A stretch of DNA of 64,000 nucleotides from Chamaea fasciata (lineage: Eukaryota > Chordata > Aves > Passeriformes > Sylviidae), in contig JARCOQ010000006.1 of assembly GCA_029207755.1 (NCBI GenBank), positions 20,434,890 to 20,498,889 of the forward strand, written 5' to 3'. Numbering within the stretch: position 1 is the stretch's first letter; every line of letters starts with the position of its first letter. Below the pieces are notes generated by a model that saw nothing but the letters and a program-made list of their open reading frames with translations, ran no database searches and had not been told where the DNA came from. Both the position numbers and the translations under genes were made by a program. Shown piece after piece: positions 57,151-64,000 of this stretch.

Positions 57151-59692
57151 TATTGTAGGATCTAGTTAATTCCTTCACTTAAATGTCTCACAGTTGCATA
57201 AGATTTCTTCTTTTGGTCTGATATTCAAAGGGAAAAGAGACCTAGAAGCATGGATAAGTAATATGTGTGTGAATAAACTAAAGTTCCATTTGGTGTTTTT
57301 GAAAAAAAAAATGAGACAAACTTATTGACAGATCAGCTATGCAGTTGTGTTTTATATGGCCTTTTGTTTAGACTTTTAGTTGCTTAGTTGGTTGAAGCAG
57401 GCACTTCCTCCTATCCTAGCTTTCCCCTTTAACATTTTGTCTTTGATAAGAGTTTAATCACAGTAGGTATAACACAAGTGTGTTTTCATCTGAGAACTGA
57501 AGTCTATCAAAAAAGGCAACTTATTAAATACTGAAACACTGATATTAACATCCCCTGTACATTAGTAGATGATAACAGACACTGTGATAATGGATATGAT
57601 ATATGAATTAAAACCAAAATTGAATGCAGGTGCTATTTTCAGAATGCAGAGTTTTCAAATATACAAGAAACATGCAAGAAATTTAGGCCTTGAGAAAAAA
57701 TTCTGGTTATTTCTGATTTGAAAATTCAAACTCCATTAATTAATCATCAGTATTTAAAATGTCTCTGACCTGTCTAAACATTTTCTTTCACAGAAATGGT
57801 AAAAATATTTGAAATAAGGATGTAGTCATAATAATTTATGGTAATTTGGTGATCCCTAGTCTATGTGATTTGTTATACTATCATGCTGTTCATTGTAAAA
57901 ATCCATCCTCTGTAATGTAATTTCTTCTAATTATAGAACAATACATGCATTTAAGGCAGGAACATATTTGGAACCTTCTCAGTCTTCCTTACATCCAGAG
58001 CACCGTGTCTCACACTTCAAACTTTAATGTGTCAGCTGTAAATTGAAGTATGTGGAATTTCTCCAAGAAGCGTGAAATCAAGTTCCAGTTTTGCAAGTGA
58101 ACATTTTTCCCCTTGAGCATAAAACAGAGTGTAGAGGGTGCATGGTCAGCACACCAATAGAATATTACTTTTATTACAGGTTAGGAAGTTAAAACACAAA
58201 GAAAAGACCGTACAAAAAATATGACAGTTCAAGGCCAGATGAGAAATCTGAATTCTGTCATTACAAGCAAATCTGCTAGATCATGAATCCCCAAAGTTGG
58301 TATTTTTCAGAATTCATGTCTGCAAATTGTTGAAGAAATATTAGAAAGCTGTCTGCTCTTGTCAGAATCCACAGCTGGGGCTTAGCCTGAGGTTTGGAGG
58401 GGAGTAACTCTGATGAACTCAGCATAAGCTTTATTGGCTTCTTGTAAATATCTCTGCACCAAAACACTTGGGGCATATTTTCCCCTAACAGTCTAACTAA
58501 AGGGAACTATTTGCTGTGAAAAATTGGATTTCTTCCCATATTGCAATATAAAGATTGAGAATGATCCACCAGGGATAAATTTGTATCATACAGGTTACCT
58601 CCTGGAACTTGCCTGTAATATCAATTGTAAATACAAATTATATTTGTGTCTTTAGCTGGCTAAGTATTTCCATCCATTTTAAACAATTATTTGTTTCAAT
58701 GCAATTATAATATCGATTTAACAACTGAACAAACAATAACAAAAAAGTCTTGGAGTCTTAGAACTGTCTAAATGAGAAAGACAAAAGGAATGCTGCTATC
58801 TCCCATTTACAGATAGGGAGCTGAAGCAAAGTACAATTACTTAGTTTGCAAATGCTTTTCATCAGCAATGTATACATAATGCAGTGATGCACAAATCACA
58901 GGTACTGTAGCTAGCTCTGAGCAAGATGTGCCTAGAACCTGAACTGCCAGAGATTTTTTTTTTTAATAAGATCATTCTAGAATAAAAGAAATATAATAAC
59001 AACATTAGGCTTTTCTCAGCTGAGGGGAAAAAAAGAGCAAAACTTCACAGTAGCATAGGTCATAGTTATCCTGAGATACTAACTAGCAGCCCTGCACTTT
59101 GCCATGCAGACTTCATGCCTGGTAGTGCTACTTGATGAACAGCAAACACCAAGAACTGAACCTAAATCTCAGATACCCATTGCCATATTGTATTCTAATG
59201 CTAGTGTTTAGTCCTCAGACTGCAAGACTTTGTACTCTCACTGTCTCATGTAAAAATAAAAACAAACAACCAAGACTCAAACCCAAGAAAATACCTTCTT
59301 TCAAGTTCTGATAAGAAAATTCTGTGTCAGAAGGGATTTAAAGCTGTGAAATTAGCAAACACAAACACATGGTTTATTTTTATACTAAATAGCCAAGATA
59401 TAACAAAGAGCTTTAGCGCTGATATTTTTTTGGTTTGGACAGCTCCCTTCTGAGAAAATTTTTTATGGAAAGAATTCTCAGTCAACTGATTTTCTTCACT
59501 GTACCTCATTTTGGACTGTAAAAATATTGGGAAGAAATTGAAAAATTCCGAAGTACGATTCAGGTACTGAGTGATTAAACAACACTACAATTCCTACATA
59601 CCATGGTGAAAATAAATGAAAGATTGAGAAAGATCTCCCTCTCACACCTTCTCAGCTCATGGATTGTGGCAAGGCAACTTCATTTATAGGTA
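57151..59692. other. AT-rich unique sequence, no gene seen
   Basis: No repeat family or exon is recognised. A 66-codon minus-strand frame at 58276-58476 has no motif. Confidence 0.5.
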
Positions 59693-59965
59693 GAGAATCA
59701 TCAAGATTGCCACAGACCTTTTGCATCATCCAGACCAACCATCAATGCAACATTTCCACTCTAACCCCTAAACTACTGAAAAAAAAAATCACCCAATGTT
59801 AGATCCAGGTGCCTCTTGAAGAAACCCAGGGATGGTGACTCCACCACCACCCTGGACGGCCTGTCCCAATGCCTGACCACCCCAGCAGAGAAAAAAATGT
59901 TTCTAATATCTAATCTGAATCTCCCATTTTAGCCTAAGGCCATTTCCTACAGTCCTGTCAATGTA
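59693..59965 (-). mobile_element. CR1 LINE 3' end
   Basis: It starts with the decayed tail AGAATCATCAAGATTG. It continues through GCATCATCCAGACCAACCAT, CCAGGGATGGTGACTCCACC, CCTGGACGGCCTGTCCCAAT and GCCTGACCACC. It ends with TTTCTAATATCTAATCTGAA, CTCCC and AGGCCATTTCCTAC. It is cut off after about 59965. There is an A10 interruption near 59782. Confidence 0.9.
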
Positions 59966-61010
59966 GGCATGGAAAAATATGTGAAATTCAAGTTTTTTCT
60001 ACAGTAATAACTGTAATGTAACTGAGTATCAGAACAGGGCCCCTGTATGAGTAATTAATTAGTTGTATGGGCCAGGTACTCCATGTCTAGTCATCTGCAC
60101 AGATGAATTAATGGACTGATTTTAAAGAGTAGAAGGAATTGAAACAATGTAATTGATATTATACTCACCTACTCAATTAAGTATTTGATTCATTGATGAA
60201 GGAGCTCTTTGAGAAGGCATTTTAGGCAGCCCTGAAGACTGTCCAGTCATGTCCTGATGTGACTACACAGATTCATTGGTTTCAGTGTGCTAATCATTCT
60301 GGAAGAAAAAAATCTGGTCCTTTCAGCAACTTCTCACATGTCTCTTGCTGGATAATTGATCAAAACTTGCGTAGATAGGGTGTTTGTAGGGAGTAGAAAC
60401 TGTCCTCAGAAATGCAGGCATGGTCATGTAGGACAGTCCTTTATGCATAATTTGCATAGTTGGGTGATGCTTTGTATGTGTTTTCAGATCAGCCATAGAT
60501 ATAGATTGTGTATATGCAAGACTATTCATGCATCAGCTGGATTCAGCAAAACAAAGGCTGGGTGCAGTCTTACCTGATCCATCTCAAGCGCCTTCTTTAG
60601 GCATTCGTAGAACAGTCCTCTTTGAGGTACTTGAACCCCCAAGTATATGCTACCCTGTGCCAAGATCCCCTTTGTAATCCATGCAATAGGAAAATTAGGG
60701 AAATTGAGATGGATTAAATATTTTGTTTTTTTGCTTCCTCTAGCTATTCAGAACTAAAATTCTACTTCAGTATTTCCCAGAAGCCATCAATGTAAATATC
60801 AGGTCCTCAAATGAGGAAGGCATGGCTGGCTTTTCCAGAAGTTATAGAATTAATGTAGGTGTGTTTATTTTCTTGTGAGAGTTGAAGCAGGACTGGTAAT
60901 CTGAAAGTTAGAGAACACCTTTTACTTTTCAGAATGGCTTTCTTTCCTTTAATTCTAATTGTATTTTTCTGATTTATACCACTCTTGTTAAACTTTCACT
61001 CTTCTGATAT
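59966..61010. other. AT-rich unique sequence, no gene seen
   Basis: No recognised gene or repeat. The antisense pair of 68- and 73-codon frames at 60323-60577 is one shared open stretch, without recognisable content on either strand. Confidence 0.5.
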
Positions 61011-61501
61011 TGTAACCAAATGGAATAAAAAACCTTATCCAACAACAATTTGATGTGAATTAGCAGACATTTTTTATTCAGGGTGCTGGGAAACATGGGA
61101 GACAACTCCTCTGAAGCTGTGTTCCACCCAACAAACAAAACTCAACCCTTTTATACACTTTAATATACTTTTCCTGCTAAACAATTGTTACATAAATTCT
61201 ATTACATATTGTGCACACTATGTAACTTTTACATTGATTTGTTCCAATAGTAAATAACTTCATCAATATTCTTCTCCTAAAACAGTCATTGACTGCTCCT
61301 ACTGAGGTCTACTGATTGGAATCCTTGATATTAAAATCAAGATGGGAAGGGTAGTGGGTTTCCAGGCAGCATAATTGCTGAGCAAGGCAGTCTCCATACT
61401 TTCTTGACCGAAACATAAGTCTCCAGTAACTCCTTGGTGAGGTGTGCAGTTACACATTACAAGTACAGCATTCCTGATATTTCTATACCTTATACCTCAC
61501 A
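61011..61501 (-). mobile_element. LTR-like element, minus orientation
   Basis: In minus direction a TATA box (TATAAAAGGG, near 61146-61155) is followed about 70 bases later by AATAAA (61073-61078 on the plus strand) and a short U5-like region. Two pairs of ends are possible. One is TGTAACCAAA (61011) with GCAGTTACA (61454), with 6-bp perfect terminal repeats and a length of 444 bp. The other is TGTGAATTAG (61054) with ATACCTCACA (61501), 448 bp. Neither gives a clean target duplication. No primer site or internal retroviral sequence adjoins, so it would be a solo LTR. Confidence 0.55.
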
Positions 61502-63860
61502 TTTTTTTTATTTAAAATCACAGCTAGACCTTTTATAATATTTAATTGATTGTTGGATCAAAATATTCATAATAATACTACTGTTTTTATGCCTAGAAAA
61601 ATGTCCAAAACTTTCTTATTGTTTCTTTTTGTTTGGGATTTTTTTTGTTGTTCGGTCAGACTGTCTTAATTCCATTAACTCTTCTAGTGCTGCTGCATTA
61701 ACACACCTGCAGCTTACTCTGTTTATACTTTCATTTATTTAGTTGCATATTTTTTCAAAAATTTACTACATAATGACTCCTGAGTAAATTCAAACTGATC
61801 AGCATCTAATCCACTGTTTTCTTTTAAACTGAGAAAGAAAACACTGAAACACAGATATAGAAATTACATAACTCGAACACTGGGAATGGGTTACTGTACA
61901 TTACACTGTCACTTCTCAAAGTATGTAACTTAATTAGCAGTACACAGTACTTTTCTATCACCCACTATATACATACCTAAATTTTTATCAATGTCCAAAA
62001 CTACTGGCAACATTTTCATTTCATAACACACTTCTACTGACATCCTTCAGGTACCAAAGAAATCAAAGCTAATTTTTTCTGTTACAAATTTGAAAAAGTT
62101 GGAGACACCACAGGGAATAAATATAGACTGTTGAAACAATGATTTTTTAAGGCAAGTTGCAAATGCAATTGGACAATCTTCTCCAAAGACTATTTTTGAG
62201 ACTTTCTGTTGTTAACATTATAGTTGTTGTCATCTTTATCCCTGTCTCACACATCTTTATCACAGTGGAATCTAAATTTCATCTAGACAGCATCTATCTC
62301 AATAGGTCCAATAAATATCTAGGACTTATGTCAGTCTTTTTTCAGAAAAGTGCACAAAGGAATAAGGTTTTATCTTTACCAATGACTATGTAACACAGAA
62401 AGCAGTTTCTGTTTGCCTATCAGCATACAAGAGCAGGACCTCTTTTTTTAAACTGGTTTTTAATTTTAGAAGTATTAAGATCATCTAAGGTCAGACTATT
62501 ATCCTCTTACCCATCGTTCTGAGAAGTAATCAATGGCACTGCTTATGGGAGTAAAATCTCCCTAATGTGGTCACATGCAGGGCTCACAGCCTGGTCTGTG
62601 AATGTCCGCATCATATTAATAAATCGCTTCTGAAACATTTATCGAGCTACATGACTTTGAAATGTACTGTAATTTTCCAAGAAATAAAAACTGCACAAAT
62701 CCTCAAAAAGCAAACCAAACCAAATAAAACTCCCACATCATCAGAGAATCTATAATAATCTTAAATCAAAAGCAATATTCAATGACAATAGGGAGATGAT
62801 ATCAAAAGTGCACAAGTTCAGTATAAAACATGAACACAGAATAGAAAACATATCATTTAGAGGGACAGAATAATTTTTATTCTCATGATGATATTTGTTA
62901 TGAAAGTAAGTGATGTTTTGTTCTGAGTAAATTTGACACAACTCTAAAAATCCTACTTGAATAATTATACATTCTGTTTGTGTACTATTTAATTCTCTAT
63001 AATTCTGCTTATCATTATAATATTACAAATTCAGTTTTGTTATCACTGAAATTAATAGGTAGCCTGTCTTTCTTGGTATAACCTTGACATAATAAATGTA
63101 GTCAAAATGTTGAGAAATGTTGATAAATGTAGTTTTTTATCCAAATGTCTTTCCAGATGTCAATGTTGGATGTAACTGAAAAAAAAATCTGATATCCAGT
63201 GAATATGGAAATATTATCTTTAAAAAATAAATCAACATTTTAAAATTATGTATCAGGACTACTTGAATTCTTTTCAATTTTGTTCTTCAGTTTGGGGTTT
63301 TAGCTTTTGTTTCCTCCACCTTGCAGTGTTCAGTGAGGAAGAGGTCAATAGCAGAAGGATCAATGTCCTATGTATGTATTCCTGACATGAAAGACACTGA
63401 ATCAAGACCTTGGGTAAGACAGAGCAGGGTATGAACTGGGTATGAACTCTCACTATGTGATTTAGGAAAATAGAGCTACATATTGCACTCCAAATTCTAC
63501 TCATTCTAGTATATTTCTAAGGATATATTTCACTAAACCCACATGGAAATGTACGTTTGGAAACCACGCATATGGTTATAAACACCTAGAAAAGAAACAA
63601 TTTTTGGCCAACTATTCTTTATAAAGAGTTCCTACTTCAATTTTATGTTTGAAGTTTATCATGAAAGATTACTGGCTTGAAATGTACAACATAGAAATTT
63701 TTTTCTCTAAGATCTCTATTCAAGTTGCTGCTTACTATCTTTTACACTCCAGGTAATAAATGTTTCACTCTGTAACTCTGAAAAATGCACATGCCTCTTC
63801 CAAGATCGATTAGCGTACAGCTACAGAAATCTATTAGCTTTTACCAAAGGAACAGATAAA
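61502..63860. other. AT-rich unique sequence, no gene seen
   Basis: No recognised gene or repeat family. A T/G-rich tract lies near 61620-61652, and a short A/C-rich tract near 62707-62730. Confidence 0.5.
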
Positions 63861-64000
63861 CACACACCCCCAAAAATTTAAAAAACAAAGCAAAAAAAAA
63901 ACCCCAAACAAACAAACAAAAAACCCAAAAAACCAAACACCCCTCCGAAACCAAAACTAAAACAAACAAGCAATGCCCCCCTCAAGAAACAAAAAACACA
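63861..64000 (+). repeat. A/C-rich low-complexity tract running off the window
   Basis: It consists of AAAC, AAACCC and ACACCCC units with almost no G or T, starting at a CACACACCCCC stretch. It is the longest tract of this type here and is incomplete at the right edge. Confidence 0.85.

Noticed and set aside
1..64000. tRNA, rRNA, snRNA or microRNA genes; CRISPR arrays; bacterial operons
   Set aside because: No cloverleaf with A/B boxes, no rRNA or U-RNA signature and no regularly spaced direct repeats were seen. The window is eukaryotic in character.

Overview
The window looks like vertebrate, most probably avian, non-coding DNA. It is AT-rich throughout, has no bacterial-style gene arrangement, and no reading frame longer than about 190 codons. 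It carries many decayed CR1 LINE copies and several solo-LTR-like elements. One LTR is followed by a primer-binding site matching tRNA-Trp, the primer used by avian alpharetroviruses. CR1 also occurs in crocodilians and turtles, so 'bird' rests on the combination of features. I found no host protein-coding gene, exon or structural RNA gene that I can name. The window reads as a gene desert or the inside of a very long intron.

Layout. 1-6 kb: AT-rich unique sequence with one striking 70-nt hairpin (2083-2152). 6.1-8.2 kb: a repeat cluster with an LTR-like 3' end, a CR1 fragment, a 1.26-kb CR1 reverse-transcriptase relic, and a second CR1 fragment of another subfamily. 11.0-12.2 kb: two CR1 fragments on opposite strands. 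15.06-15.56 kb: a 502-bp solo LTR with clean ends and a target-site duplication. 15.6-44.6 kb: mostly unique AT-rich DNA with simple repeats, a CR1 fragment at 30.3 kb, a CR1 3' end at 35.3 kb, and two unexplained GC-rich patches (23.6 and 32.7-33.1 kb). 44.6-46.8 kb: a CR1 copy split by an inserted LTR, then another LTR-like segment. 49.1-49.4 kb: the endogenous-retrovirus LTR with the tRNA-Trp primer site. 52.7-53.35 kb: another LTR. 56.75-57.15 and 59.7-60.0 kb: two more CR1 copies. 61.0-61.5 kb: a further LTR. The last 140 bases are an A/C-rich simple repeat that runs off the window.

Nothing here works together as a pathway. The content is a layered record of retroelement insertion, mostly decayed: the CR1 catalytic motif is destroyed, and every retroviral piece is a solo LTR or a truncated end. 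I do not see an undescribed biological system. The best leads are the near-perfect hairpin at 2.1 kb, the tRNA-Trp-primed LTR at 49.1 kb, the LTR-into-CR1 nesting at 44.8 kb, and the unexplained GC-rich island at 32.7-33.1 kb.
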